A DNA stretch of 64,000 nucleotides from Shimia sp040225985. Lineage in GTDB: Bacteria > Pseudomonadota > Alphaproteobacteria > Rhodobacterales > Rhodobacteraceae. Positions 42,338 through 52,168 of the stretch are shown here, piece by piece. Positions within the stretch are counted from its first letter, which is position 1; each line of letters starts with the position of its first letter. The position numbers were made by a program, and so were the translations under genes. Below the pieces are notes generated by a model. That model was not told where the DNA came from, searched no databases, and saw only the letters and a program-made list of their open reading frames with translations. Location of the stretch: assembly GCF_040225985.1 (NCBI RefSeq), contig NZ_JBBPEU010000001.1, positions 124,001-188,000 of the forward strand. Reading direction: 5' to 3'.

Positions 42338-43111
42338 TTGAGCAACAAGAGCGCCTTTGATGCCGTGGGACACGAATCCCTCGCTGATGCCGTCGTTGAC
42401 CAGATCGAGACGATGATCGTGGACGGAATTCTGAAAGAAGGGCACAAACTGCCCTCCGAGCGAGAGCTTTCAGATGCGCTTGGCGTGTCGCGTCCGAAAC
42501 TACGCGAGGCCTTGCAAACGCTTGAACAAAGAGGGCTCGTGAACGTGCGTCACGGAGAGGGCACGTTTATCGCAAAACTGACGGGCCGCGCCATGTCACC
42601 AGCTTTGTTGGCGCTTTACACGCGGCATGGGCGGGCGTTCTATGATTACCTTGAGTATCGCCGCGAACAAGAAGCCTTTGCCTGTCGCTTGGCCGCAAAG
42701 CGCGCCACCCAATCAGACAAGACACGCCTTACGGAAATTCTGGATGTTATGGTTGAGACGCATAAAAGCGCTGACACCGAAGCAAGCCGGGACGCAGATC
42801 TCAAACTTCATGCGGCGGTGGTCGACGCAAGCCAGAATACAACGTTGATCCACATGATGGCATCCGTTTACGACCTGACACGGCAAGGCGTGTTTTATAA
42901 CCGGGCGTTTCTTCGAACTATGGATGGCACGGGACAGAAACTCCTCACACAGCACAAGGACATCGTTGACGCAATTTTGGCGGGTGATCCGGAACTCGCA
43001 GACGCCGCCGCGCGCACGCACATAGATTTTGTCGAAGCCTCTTATCGCCAGAGCGAAGAACAACACGCGCGGGAAGAGCGCGCCGCCAAGCGAAAGCAAC
43101 TTGCGACCTAG
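42338..43111 (+). CDS. FadR/LldR-type GntR regulator
   Basis: 257 residues from TTG 42338, chosen because CGGAGA stands 6-7 bases upstream; another TTG at 42320 lacks this. The winged helix has LPSERELSDALGVSRPKLREALQTLEQRGLV and RHGEGTFI, the FadR/PdhR/LldR signature. The C-terminal FCD domain (about 90-240) binds the ligand, probably lactate given divergent dld. It likely represses dld and itself. The C-terminus is rich in Arg/Lys/Glu. Confidence 0.88.
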   Translation: MSNKSAFDAVGHESLADAVVDQIETMIVDGILKEGHKLPSERELSDALGVSRPKLREALQTLEQRGLVNVRHGEGTFIAKLTGRAMSPALLALYTRHGRAFYDYLEYRREQEAFACRLAAKRATQSDKTRLTEILDVMVETHKSADTEASRDADLKLHAAVVDASQNTTLIHMMASVYDLTRQGVFYNRAFLRTMDGTGQKLLTQHKDIVDAILAGDPELADAAARTHIDFVEASYRQSEEQHAREERAAKRKQLAT

Positions 43112-43299
43112 CCCCGTGGCATCATGCCTCTGTCATTGATCACAACAGTCAATTGAATTTCGCAATCCTTTCATTTAAAGGGGCGACATAAGTTTCTGTT
43201 GCCGGGTCCGTGCCTGTGGCTCTGCAACGCCAACCTTGGATCGCAACACCCTGCGAAACTGACCCGAACTTCCTAAACTCGCTGAAAGGTAGGGAAATC

Positions 43300-45516
43300 A
43301 TGGCCGATAAACTGAACGCCGACATATTGTATACCATTGTAGACGAAGCGCCCGAGCTGGCCTCTGCTTCGTTTCTTCCAATCATCCGCAAGTTTGTTTC
43401 CGCTGCCGGCATCACCGTTGGCACGCCCGACATTTCGCTGGCAGGCCGTATCATCTCTACGTTCCCCGAGAACCTGACTGACGAACAGCGCCAATCCGAT
43501 GACCTTGCCGCGCTGGGTGAACTGGTCAAGACACCTGATGCAAACGTCATCAAGCTGCCGAACATCTCGGCTTCGGTGCCGCAGCTGACCGCCGCAATCG
43601 CAGAACTTCAGGCGCAGGGCTATAATATCCCGAACTATCCAGAAGACCCGCAGACTGATGAGGAGAAGGCAATCCGCGCCCGCTATGACGGGATCAAGGG
43701 GTCTGCCGTGAACCCAGTTCTTCGCGAGGGTAACTCGGACCGCCGCGCGGCCAAGGCCGTCAAGAACTATGCCCAGAACAACCCACATTCGATGGGCACT
43801 TGGGAAAACGACAGCAAGACCAAGGTCTCGTCCATGCCGGCTGACGATTTCTATGCCAACGAAGTCTCTGCCACTATCACTGAAGCTCAGGCCGGTGATG
43901 CGAAGATCGAATTTGTTGGCAAAGACGGCAGCGTGACCGTTCTGAAGGACGGTTGGCCGCTTGAGGCAGGCACTGTTGCCGACGCGACGTTCATGAGCGC
44001 CAAGGCGCTGGGCGCATTCCTGGCGGAAGCCATTCAAGACACCAAAGCAGACGGCACCATGTTCTCGCTGCACATGAAGGCGACGATGATGAAAGTGTCG
44101 GATCCGATCATCTTTGGTCATGCGGTCAAGGCATGGCTTGGCCCGGTCTGGGACAAGCACGGTGAAGCAATCATCGCCGCTGGTGGCTCGCCGAACTCGG
44201 GTCTGGGCGCTGTTCTGGCCGCAATCGACTCGTTGCCGAACGCGGACGAAATCAAGGGCGAGATCGACGCGTTGGATCGTCCGTCCATGTATATGGTCGA
44301 TAGTGACAAAGGCATCACCAACCTGCATGTGCCTTCGGACGTGATCATCGACGCATCGATGCCCGCGGTGATCCGCGCAGGCGGCAAAGGCTGGGACGAA
44401 ACCGGCGCTAAGGGCGACACCAACTGCGTGATCCCCGACCGTTGCTATTCGACCGTCTATGACGAAACAATCAACTTTTTCAAAGCCAATGGCGCACTTG
44501 ACGTGACCACCGCCGGATCGGTAGCCAACGTTGGCCTGATGGCACAGAAGGCGGAAGAATATGGGTCCCACCCGACCACGTTCGAGGCACCTGCCGATGG
44601 CACGATTCGCATCGTTCTGGCGAACGGCGAAACGCTGCACAGCCATGAGGTTGAGGCAGGTGACATCTGGCGGTCCTGTACCGCGAAAAAAGCGCCGATC
44701 GAGAACTGGATCGAGCTGGCCATGGACCGTCAGCGTCTCACCGGCTCGGAAGCGATCTTCTGGCTGGACGCAAACCGCGCCCATGACGCCGAGTTGATCA
44801 AATACGTCAAACCCGCTCTGGAAGCGGCTGGTGTGGCCGACAAGTTCCAAATCATGGCACCGCGCGAAGCAACCCGCCAGTCGCTGGAAACCATCACGGC
44901 AGGCAAGGACAGCATCGCCATCACGGGTAACGTGCTGCGCGACTATCTGACCGACTTGTTCCCGATCCTTGAACTGGGCACCTCAGCCAAGATGCTGTCG
45001 ATCGTGAAGTTGATGAAAGGCGGCGGCCTGTTTGAAACCGGTGCTGGCGGCTCGGCTCCGAAACACGTTCAGCAACTGGTTGAACAGAATCACCTGCGCT
45101 GGGACTCGATGGGTGAGTTCTGTGCGCTTGGTGAATCGCTGAACTTCCTTGCCGACGCCAAAGGCAATGCCAAGGCTGGTGTGCTTGGCCGCGCGGCCGA
45201 AGCCGCGACACAAGGTATTCTCGACAACAACCGTTCGCCCAGCCGCAAGGTTGGTGAGCCGGACAACCGCGACAGCCACTACTGGTTCGCACGCTACTGG
45301 GCCGAAGCATTGGCTGCGCAAACCGATGATGCCGATCTGGCGGCAGAATTTGCACCGATCGCCGAGGCACTGGCCGATGGCGAAGAAGCAATTCTTGCTG
45401 AACTGGCCGCAGCGCAGGGGCCTGCTGCAGAAATCGGTGGCTACTTCCGTCCGTCTGTCGAGCTGAAAGCAAAGGTCATGCGCCCATCGGCGACGCTGAA
45501 CGCGATCATTGACTGA
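43300..45516 (+). CDS. icd: monomeric NADP-dependent isocitrate dehydrogenase
   Basis: 738 residues from ATG 43300 (AGGTAGGG upstream); the frame extends to 43210 without support. It belongs to the large single-chain IDH family: DISLAGRIIS near the start, VLREGNSDRRAAKAVKNYAQNNPHSMG as the substrate loop, LHMKATMMKVSDPIIFGH, and LDANRAHDAELIKYV in the coenzyme region. It converts isocitrate to 2-oxoglutarate with NADPH. A terminator follows at 45541. A long antisense frame over the gene is a codon-bias artefact. Confidence 0.97.
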   Translation: MADKLNADILYTIVDEAPELASASFLPIIRKFVSAAGITVGTPDISLAGRIISTFPENLTDEQRQSDDLAALGELVKTPDANVIKLPNISASVPQLTAAIAELQAQGYNIPNYPEDPQTDEEKAIRARYDGIKGSAVNPVLREGNSDRRAAKAVKNYAQNNPHSMGTWENDSKTKVSSMPADDFYANEVSATITEAQAGDAKIEFVGKDGSVTVLKDGWPLEAGTVADATFMSAKALGAFLAEAIQDTKADGTMFSLHMKATMMKVSDPIIFGHAVKAWLGPVWDKHGEAIIAAGGSPNSGLGAVLAAIDSLPNADEIKGEIDALDRPSMYMVDSDKGITNLHVPSDVIIDASMPAVIRAGGKGWDETGAKGDTNCVIPDRCYSTVYDETINFFKANGALDVTTAGSVANVGLMAQKAEEYGSHPTTFEAPADGTIRIVLANGETLHSHEVEAGDIWRSCTAKKAPIENWIELAMDRQRLTGSEAIFWLDANRAHDAELIKYVKPALEAAGVADKFQIMAPREATRQSLETITAGKDSIAITGNVLRDYLTDLFPILELGTSAKMLSIVKLMKGGGLFETGAGGSAPKHVQQLVEQNHLRWDSMGEFCALGESLNFLADAKGNAKAGVLGRAAEAATQGILDNNRSPSRKVGEPDNRDSHYWFARYWAEALAAQTDDADLAAEFAPIAEALADGEEAILAELAAAQGPAAEIGGYFRPSVELKAKVMRPSATLNAIID

Positions 45517-45540
45517 ACCGACCCGACAGAAATCTTTGGG

Positions 45541-45566
45541 AAAGCGCCCTTTCGGGGGCGCTTTTT
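45541..45566 (+). terminator. rho-independent terminator after icd
   Basis: A 9-bp stem (AAAGCGCCC, 41-49, with GGGCGCTTT, 56-64) and a 6-base TTTCGG loop are followed by TTCTTT. Confidence 0.92.
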
Positions 45567-45703
45567 CTTTGCCTCACACAAGGATTGGCATTGCTTCTGC
45601 GAACGAATTGTTCCCAAATTTGACCACAATCACCAGATAGGCTGACCAGAATACTCAAGGCCGTCCCTTTTTTAAGCGGTTCATTCAGAGGTGAGCAAAA
45701 CCA

Positions 45704-48328
45704 ATGCCCGAGCATGTGCTCAATTGGGCCGATGTAGGTCCAGACGGTCTATTTGTGACCGGCACCGGCAGCGATGCCGTGGGCATCGGCGTGACCTCTG
45801 GGATCAATACTCAAAGCCAATCCGCCGAAACGCGGCACGACGGGACACCTGAGGCAGATGCGCTTTGGGTGGATGGGTTGCAGTCCCGAGTGACCACGCA
45901 GATCATTTTTGAAAAGCCGGTCCAGAACATCGCATTCGAAGTCTTTAATCTCGACCAGGAAACTGGCAGCTGGGATAATCGGCTGACTATTCTTGCTACC
46001 AATGCAACGGGTGCACAGGTGCCTGTCAGCTACGGAAACCTAGATGGTCTGCACAGCGTGACGGGTCCAATCGTAGATGCGGATGGAAACGCATCAACCG
46101 GTGTTGAAACCACTGGCGCTGACGATAGCGTGTCCGTGTCGGTCACCGGTCCGATCGTCGCCTTGGAGTTCGTTTTTGAACCTGGCGAAAGCGCTGGCGT
46201 CACAGGAACTTTCGGTATCGGCAATATCGGCTTTGACAGCGCGCCCGACACGCCTGGCGTTGTGGATGGCACAGTCGGCGACGATACGATCAATATTTAC
46301 TACACGGACAGCGATAACGACAGCGTCACCGCAGGAGATGACATCATTCGCGCGGACGCCGGAAATGACTCGATTGATGCGGATGGCGGCAACGACCGTA
46401 TTTTTGGGGAGGATGGAAACGACACCATTTCAGCGGGAGATGGAAACGATACTATTTTCGGCGGAGACGGGGCCGACTCGGTCGAACTGGGCGCGGGCAA
46501 CGACATTTTCTTTGGCGGAGACGGGGATGATTGGGTCAACGGCGATGTCGGCAATGATGTCCTTCACGGGGGTGCCGGTGATGATTTTCTGCGCGGCAGT
46601 TTTGGCGAAGACACAATTTACAGCGGGGGCGCCGGGGAAGGCGACGATTACCTTTGGGGCGGATATCGCGATGACCGCTTCGTTTTCGAGGATGGCTTTG
46701 GAAACGACACCGTCGAAGGTGAAAGCATCGACGAAACTTTTGGCGATGTACTGGATCTCACGCGGATTACAGGCGACCTGACGCTCGACCTCAGGGATCC
46801 GACCGAAGGCACGGGTAGCCTTTCGGTCGGATCGGACACCGCAATTTATAACGAGATTGAACATATTCTTCTCGGACAGGGGACCAATACGATCCTACTG
46901 GCCGATGGGTCGGGCAACGACACCATCACCGGGTTCCGCGTGCCTACAGAAAACCCGGATGGCAGCTTTACCACCAAGGATTTGCTAGACGTTTCACTGG
47001 TGACCCGCGACTACGGGACCACTCCCATCACTGTACGCGACATCACTGTTGGCGATGATGGCAGCGGCAATGCTGTTCTACAGTTCCCCTATGGAGACAC
47101 CCTGACCCTTGAGGGCGTGCCGCCCAGCGCGTTTGACGATCCGGCAATTTTCGAAGCCATGGGTGTGCCGGAAAACCCTGACGGGATCATCACCGGAACT
47201 GATGGCGATGATTTTATCTACAGCGGATATGCTGGCGACAATGACGGTGACCGTGTCGACAACGACGACGCTTTGCTCTCGGGTGAAACCGGAGATGACG
47301 ATATCATCGTTGCCGGGGCCGGCGCTGACCTGATCTTTTCCGGGAACGCTCAGGATGAGGTCTTTGCCGGAGATGGCAACGATATCGTCTTTGGCGGGCT
47401 GGGCGACGATCAGCTTTTTGGCGAGGCAGACAATGATGACCTGTACGGCAACGAAGGCAACGACACACTTGACGGGGGCGATGGCAACGACACGCTGACC
47501 GGCGGTGACGGTGCAGACCTTCTACTGGGGGGCGCAGGTGATGACGAATTTCTGGGCGCAACCGTCGGGGATACCGTCGTCGGCGGAGAAGGCGACGGTG
47601 ATACCCTGGACCTTACGGGTTATGCGCCGTTCCGCGTTCACTATGATGTCGGCACCACATCCTCAGGCAGGGTCGACTTTCTGAACAGCAGCGGCGGCGT
47701 TGACGGCAGTATGACCTTCGCCGGCATCGAGACGGTCATTGCCTGCTTCACCCAAGACACCTTGATCGCCTCGGCGAAGGGACACATGCCGGTTCAGGAT
47801 CTGCGCGTTGATGACCGAGTATTGACCCGCGACCATGGATATCAGGGTATTCGCTGGATCGGACAACGAAACTTGGATGCAGACGAATTGGCTGAGAACC
47901 CTCAGTGGTACCCAGTTACTATCGCAAAGGGAGCCTTGGGCAACGGCTTGCCCGACCGTGAGACCAGTTTCAGTCCGAACCATCGTGTTTTGTTCTCGGG
48001 CCCGCAGGCCAGTTTGTGCTTCGGAGAACCTGAAGTGCTCGTCGCCGCGAAACACCTAATCGGTCTGCAGGGCGTGTCCCAACCGACGGTGTCCTCGACG
48101 ACATATTGGCACATTCTTTTTGACCGCCACGAACTTGTTCTGTCGAACAATGCCTGGACCGAGAGCTTTCAGCCGGGTTCCTATGTGATGAACGGCCTCG
48201 AAGAACATCAGCGGCAGGAAATATTTGAGCTATTCCCCGAATTGCGTTGCGACATTGCCGAAAATTCGTTCGAGGCGTCACGCCGGGTACTGACCCGCCA
48301 CGAAGCAAAGCTGCTCTTGGCCCAATAA
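45704..48328 (+). CDS. RTX calcium-binding repeat / Hint domain protein
   Basis: 874 acidic residues and no N-terminal signal, as for type I secreted RTX proteins. Residues 1-180 are a beta-rich domain. Two RTX blocks of GGxGxDxxx nonapeptides follow at about 190-350 and 495-640 (for example GGDGNDTLTGGDGADLLLGG). A Hint domain starts at Cys681 (CFTQDT), with SPNHR and HILFDRHELV. The C-terminus is the short LLLAQ ending shared with the Hint genes at 2.9-7.8 kb. AGAGGTGAG precedes ATG 45704. Likely a calcium-dependent secreted protein that can autoprocess; target unknown. Confidence 0.87.
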   Translation: MPEHVLNWADVGPDGLFVTGTGSDAVGIGVTSGINTQSQSAETRHDGTPEADALWVDGLQSRVTTQIIFEKPVQNIAFEVFNLDQETGSWDNRLTILATNATGAQVPVSYGNLDGLHSVTGPIVDADGNASTGVETTGADDSVSVSVTGPIVALEFVFEPGESAGVTGTFGIGNIGFDSAPDTPGVVDGTVGDDTINIYYTDSDNDSVTAGDDIIRADAGNDSIDADGGNDRIFGEDGNDTISAGDGNDTIFGGDGADSVELGAGNDIFFGGDGDDWVNGDVGNDVLHGGAGDDFLRGSFGEDTIYSGGAGEGDDYLWGGYRDDRFVFEDGFGNDTVEGESIDETFGDVLDLTRITGDLTLDLRDPTEGTGSLSVGSDTAIYNEIEHILLGQGTNTILLADGSGNDTITGFRVPTENPDGSFTTKDLLDVSLVTRDYGTTPITVRDITVGDDGSGNAVLQFPYGDTLTLEGVPPSAFDDPAIFEAMGVPENPDGIITGTDGDDFIYSGYAGDNDGDRVDNDDALLSGETGDDDIIVAGAGADLIFSGNAQDEVFAGDGNDIVFGGLGDDQLFGEADNDDLYGNEGNDTLDGGDGNDTLTGGDGADLLLGGAGDDEFLGATVGDTVVGGEGDGDTLDLTGYAPFRVHYDVGTTSSGRVDFLNSSGGVDGSMTFAGIETVIACFTQDTLIASAKGHMPVQDLRVDDRVLTRDHGYQGIRWIGQRNLDADELAENPQWYPVTIAKGALGNGLPDRETSFSPNHRVLFSGPQASLCFGEPEVLVAAKHLIGLQGVSQPTVSSTTYWHILFDRHELVLSNNAWTESFQPGSYVMNGLEEHQRQEIFELFPELRCDIAENSFEASRRVLTRHEAKLLLAQ

Positions 48329-48390
48329 GTCTTTTTCGCGAGTCCAAAGAAGGCCATAGTCTGTTAATGTTCACCACTTGAGGCATTGTC

Positions 48391-51327
48391 ATGAAACTGA
48401 TCCGAAAGCTTGGTTTTGCGGTCTTGGCCTTGTTGGGTCTCGGCCCCTTGTCGCCCGCCAGCGCCGCAGACGACCTGAAACTTTATGTCTTTGGAAATAG
48501 CCTGATCCACCATCAGTCCGAAACGGAACAAACCGCCGTTCCCTATTGGCTGGCAAGGTTCTCCGAAGCGGCCGGTCATGGATTTTCGGTTGATGGCGAA
48601 TGGGGTTTCTTGCGCGACTTTGCATCGTCGGCGCGCCCCAAGGCACAATGGCGTTTTGACGGGGCCGATCCGGCCTGGACCCGGAATATCCGGAACTTTG
48701 CCGATGTGGGCTATGATGTTGTCATGGTCAATCCCGCAAACTTTATCCAATATCAAGGTGCGGATGAGCCTTTTGATGGCGACAACCCGGACCGCCAGAC
48801 GCCAGTAAGCGCGGCGGCTGGCATTGCGGAAAAAGCAAATATCGACCGCTTCGTTATCTACGAAGGTTGGGCCGACATGAGTGCCTTTCTGCGCAGCTTC
48901 CCGCCCAGCGCACGTCAATTGCGGCGCTATCACCGGTTCAACATGGGTGATTATCACGACTGGTACGTCGAGTATCGAGACCTTGTCCAAGCGGCGCTGC
49001 CCGAGCGCGATGTCAGCCTGATACCCGTGGCAAGCATTCTCAGCAAACTATTTACCGAAGGCCCCTTGGAAGACCTACCGGCTGAGACGCTTTATGTGGA
49101 CGACGCCCCTCATGGTACGCCGACGCTGTACTTTTTGGCCGCTGCGATCACCTATATCGGTCTTTTCCAAGAACCGCTTCCGTCTGAGATGTCATTGCCC
49201 GACAGCCTGCACCCCGATGTGAGAGAGCGGTACTTTGACATTCGGTCTTTCATTCAGGCAGAAATGGGATCGCTGAAAAAGGCAGCCTTTGCACCACCCC
49301 CAAAGCCGACTGAAGTGGTTATCAAGGCATCAATGGCCGAAGACGAACCTGCGCCGGGCCTTGGGCTTGGAACCCCCTCAATCGGCGCCGGGACAAGTTT
49401 CGTTGCCGATTGGAGCACCCAGCATGCCTTTATTGACCTCATGAAATCAGCACGCCCGTGGGTGGGTCATCTGCCCGGTCAATGGGGCGGCGTTACAGCC
49501 GAAGACTTAGAGAATGGTGGATTTTTTGACGAACACGGCTGGATTTGGGGAATTCCGCCAGAAGTGGAATCGGTTGAAACGCTGATCCTTGCCGACCAGC
49601 CAGAAGACGCGGTCAGTCTGATCGGCCGGTATCGTTTGACATACGAAGGGACCGGCAAGATTACTGTGACGGGTCGCGCCCGTGTTCAATCGGTTCAAGA
49701 CGGCGAAATCTGGTTTGAGTATCGGCCGGGGGACGGGCTCGTCGGGATACGGATCGACGAAACTGACCCGCTGCGGACCGGAGACTACATTCATCACATC
49801 AAAGTCATGCACGAAGATCATATCGCGCTTTACGAAGCCGGACTAATCTTCAATCCGCTATGGCTGGAGAAGGTGCAGGATCTGCGGGTTCTGCGCTTTA
49901 TGGATTGGATGCTCACCAATCACTCCAAGATTGCAGAATGGTCGGAACGCCCACGTGTTTCAGACTTTTCCTATGCATGGCGTGGCGTACCTGCAGAAAC
50001 CATGATCGCGCTGGGCAATCGAATTGGGGCGGATATCTGGTTCACCCTACCGCATATGGCGACCAACGACTATGCCGCAGAATTCGCGCGTCTTACCAAG
50101 GCCAGCCTGCATCCTGATCGCAAAGTCTATGTCGAATATTCCAACGAGTTGTGGAATTTCACCTTTGACCAGGCCCAATGGGCACAACAAAAGGCCATTG
50201 AGAGATGGGGCCGTGACGCCCCCGGCGATGCGTGGATTCAATACGCGGGCATGCGCGCAGCTGAAATTGCACGCATATGGGAATGGGAATTCGGAGATGA
50301 CGCCAAAGATCGCCTTGTGCGTGTCGTCGCCGTGCACACCGGTTGGAAAGGCCTGGAACAGCCCCAATTGGAAGCGCCTCTCTGGCTCGATGAAGCGCGC
50401 GGTAACCCGGCCCCTGTCACTGCGTTTGATGCTTATGCGGTCTCGGGCTATTTCGGGCTTGACCTGGGATCGGACGAAGGCGCCGAACGATCGCTTGAGT
50501 GGATAAATGAATCCATGCAGGCGGCGCTTGGGGACGCAATGAAGCAGGGCCTGAAACGCGTTGCCATGCAGGAATATGTCCGTGAACACCTCTATGATGC
50601 TGCGATCCCCAAAGCGGCCGAGGCACTGCAATCCGGATCACTCGAGGAACTGACCTACGATCTTTGGCCCTATCATGCGCAAGTGGCACGCGACAACGGG
50701 CTTGCTCTTGTGATGTATGAAGGCGGCACGCATGTGACCGGGGTTGGTGAATGGGCCAATGACGAGGCGCTGACCAACCTTTTCACAAGGCTGAACTATA
50801 GCGCCGAAATGGGTGCCCTTTATTCTGAACTGCTGCGCCAGTGGCGGGCTCTCGAAGGGGCCACGTTCTTTAACGCTTACAGCGATGTGTCCTATCCCAG
50901 CAAATGGGGCAGTTGGGGCGCTTTACGCCATCTCGACGATCGCAACCCGCGCCATGATGCCTTGGCCGAGGCCAACACGATCGCGCCACATTGGGAAGAA
51001 GAGCGTGCAAACGATGCTTTTCTGCATGGCGGAATTTTCAAGGGCAGCGATGGGGCCGACCGCCTTGCAGGCACTTTCAAACACGACGTCATTCTTGCAG
51101 GAGCGGGGGATGACGTATTGGTTGCCGCGGGGTCTGGCGATAATCTTCATGGCGGTGCGGGATATGATATCGCCGAACTACCCGGCCAAGCCTCGGACTA
51201 TGTGATCCTGCAAATCGGCCAAAGAACATTCGCGGTCTCGGACGGTGCGCGCTATGTGCTTGCCCAGGTCGAAGCCATAACGTTCTCGGATTCGGACGGT
51301 GTGCTAGACCTTCCGTTGCAACAATGA
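48391..51327 (+). CDS. secreted SGNH-like / clan GH-A-like glycosidase with C-terminal RTX repeats
   Basis: 978 residues. A signal peptide (cleavage near ASA, residue 25) precedes an SGNH-like domain (about 28-300) with FGNS (Ser37) and a late DxxH (Asp238, His241). A second domain (about 330-890) has VYVEYSNELWN with Glu586 as a likely acid/base and LVMYEGGTH with Glu777 as a likely nucleophile, as in clan GH-A barrels. The last about 75 residues contain RTX-type repeats (DVILAGAGDDVLVAAGSGD). Signal peptide plus RTX end is unusual. It may deacylate and cut a surface or exported polysaccharide. Family assignment is motif-based. Confidence 0.65.
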   Translation: MKLIRKLGFAVLALLGLGPLSPASAADDLKLYVFGNSLIHHQSETEQTAVPYWLARFSEAAGHGFSVDGEWGFLRDFASSARPKAQWRFDGADPAWTRNIRNFADVGYDVVMVNPANFIQYQGADEPFDGDNPDRQTPVSAAAGIAEKANIDRFVIYEGWADMSAFLRSFPPSARQLRRYHRFNMGDYHDWYVEYRDLVQAALPERDVSLIPVASILSKLFTEGPLEDLPAETLYVDDAPHGTPTLYFLAAAITYIGLFQEPLPSEMSLPDSLHPDVRERYFDIRSFIQAEMGSLKKAAFAPPPKPTEVVIKASMAEDEPAPGLGLGTPSIGAGTSFVADWSTQHAFIDLMKSARPWVGHLPGQWGGVTAEDLENGGFFDEHGWIWGIPPEVESVETLILADQPEDAVSLIGRYRLTYEGTGKITVTGRARVQSVQDGEIWFEYRPGDGLVGIRIDETDPLRTGDYIHHIKVMHEDHIALYEAGLIFNPLWLEKVQDLRVLRFMDWMLTNHSKIAEWSERPRVSDFSYAWRGVPAETMIALGNRIGADIWFTLPHMATNDYAAEFARLTKASLHPDRKVYVEYSNELWNFTFDQAQWAQQKAIERWGRDAPGDAWIQYAGMRAAEIARIWEWEFGDDAKDRLVRVVAVHTGWKGLEQPQLEAPLWLDEARGNPAPVTAFDAYAVSGYFGLDLGSDEGAERSLEWINESMQAALGDAMKQGLKRVAMQEYVREHLYDAAIPKAAEALQSGSLEELTYDLWPYHAQVARDNGLALVMYEGGTHVTGVGEWANDEALTNLFTRLNYSAEMGALYSELLRQWRALEGATFFNAYSDVSYPSKWGSWGALRHLDDRNPRHDALAEANTIAPHWEEERANDAFLHGGIFKGSDGADRLAGTFKHDVILAGAGDDVLVAAGSGDNLHGGAGYDIAELPGQASDYVILQIGQRTFAVSDGARYVLAQVEAITFSDSDGVLDLPLQQ

Positions 51328-51343
51328 CGGCAAGGCCTGTCGC

Positions 51344-52168
51344 GTGATCAGCATCATCATCCCCGCCAACAACGAGGCCAACCTGATCGGGCATTGTCTC
51401 GAGTCTCTTCTCGCGTCGCAGGGTGCCAAGGGAGTTGAGGTGGTTGTCGTTGCCAACGGATGTCAGGATCACACGGCCACCGAGGCGTTAAAATACGAAG
51501 AGCAATTCTCTGCCAAGGGGTGGGCTCTGCACGTTCTCGACTTGCCCGAAGGTGGCAAACCGAATGCCCTGAATGCTGGGGATGCCATCGCAACAGGGAA
51601 CAAGCGCATTTACCTTGATGCCGACATCACGGTATCGCCAGATCTTATTGCGCAGCTTGACCAAAGGCTTTCGGTGGACAGTCCGACTTATGCGAGTGGC
51701 ACAATGCGCCTTGCGCAGACTCAAACCTGGGTTTCGCGCGCCTACGGCCGCATCTACGCGCGGGTTCCCTTCATGACACAAGGGGTTCCAGGTGCCGGGC
51801 TTTTCGCCGTGAATGAAGCGGGTCGTAAGCGTTGGACAGAGTTTCCCCCGATCATCTCGGATGACACATACGTGCGGCTGCAATTCGCGCCCAACGAGCG
51901 CTTCGCGGTCCCGGCCACCTATGACTGGCCGCTTGTCGAGGGCTTTTCGACCCTTGTACGTGTCCGAAGGCGACAGGATGCAGGTGTCACCGAGATCCGA
52001 GCCAAGTACCCCGAGCTTCTGGAAAACGACGACAATAATGCCTTGGAAATATCCGGCATGGCGAAGCTTTTTGTCACTGATCCAGTAGGGTTTCTGGTAT
52101 ATCTCGCTGTCGCACTCTCTGTAAGATTGGGTAAGCGTACCCCTGCGGCTTGGGAGAGAGGTCGATGA
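51344..52168 (+). CDS. family 2 glycosyltransferase
   Basis: 274 residues from GTG 51344. GT-A fold: ISIIIPANNEANLIGHCLESL, VVVANGCQDHTA, then the DAD metal site (YLDADI) and a later SDDTYV acid region. The C-terminus has a hydrophobic stretch (GFLVYLAVALSV), so it is probably membrane-associated. It starts 17 bp after the secreted glycosidase gene and overlaps the flippase start by ATGA. Donor and acceptor unknown. Confidence 0.87.
   Translation: MISIIIPANNEANLIGHCLESLLASQGAKGVEVVVVANGCQDHTATEALKYEEQFSAKGWALHVLDLPEGGKPNALNAGDAIATGNKRIYLDADITVSPDLIAQLDQRLSVDSPTYASGTMRLAQTQTWVSRAYGRIYARVPFMTQGVPGAGLFAVNEAGRKRWTEFPPIISDDTYVRLQFAPNERFAVPATYDWPLVEGFSTLVRVRRRQDAGVTEIRAKYPELLENDDNNALEISGMAKLFVTDPVGFLVYLAVALSVRLGKRTPAAWERGR

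Noticed and set aside
43273..44850. Long antisense frame (525 codons) opposite icd
   Set aside because: It lies wholly within the well-identified isocitrate dehydrogenase gene, and the protein is rich in His/Arg/Cys/Val without family features. GC-rich codon bias explains it.
46270..47600. RTX nucleotide repeats as a DNA repeat or CRISPR-like array
   Set aside because: The periodicity is coding (nonapeptide GGxGxDxxx); there are no identical DNA repeats with unique spacers.
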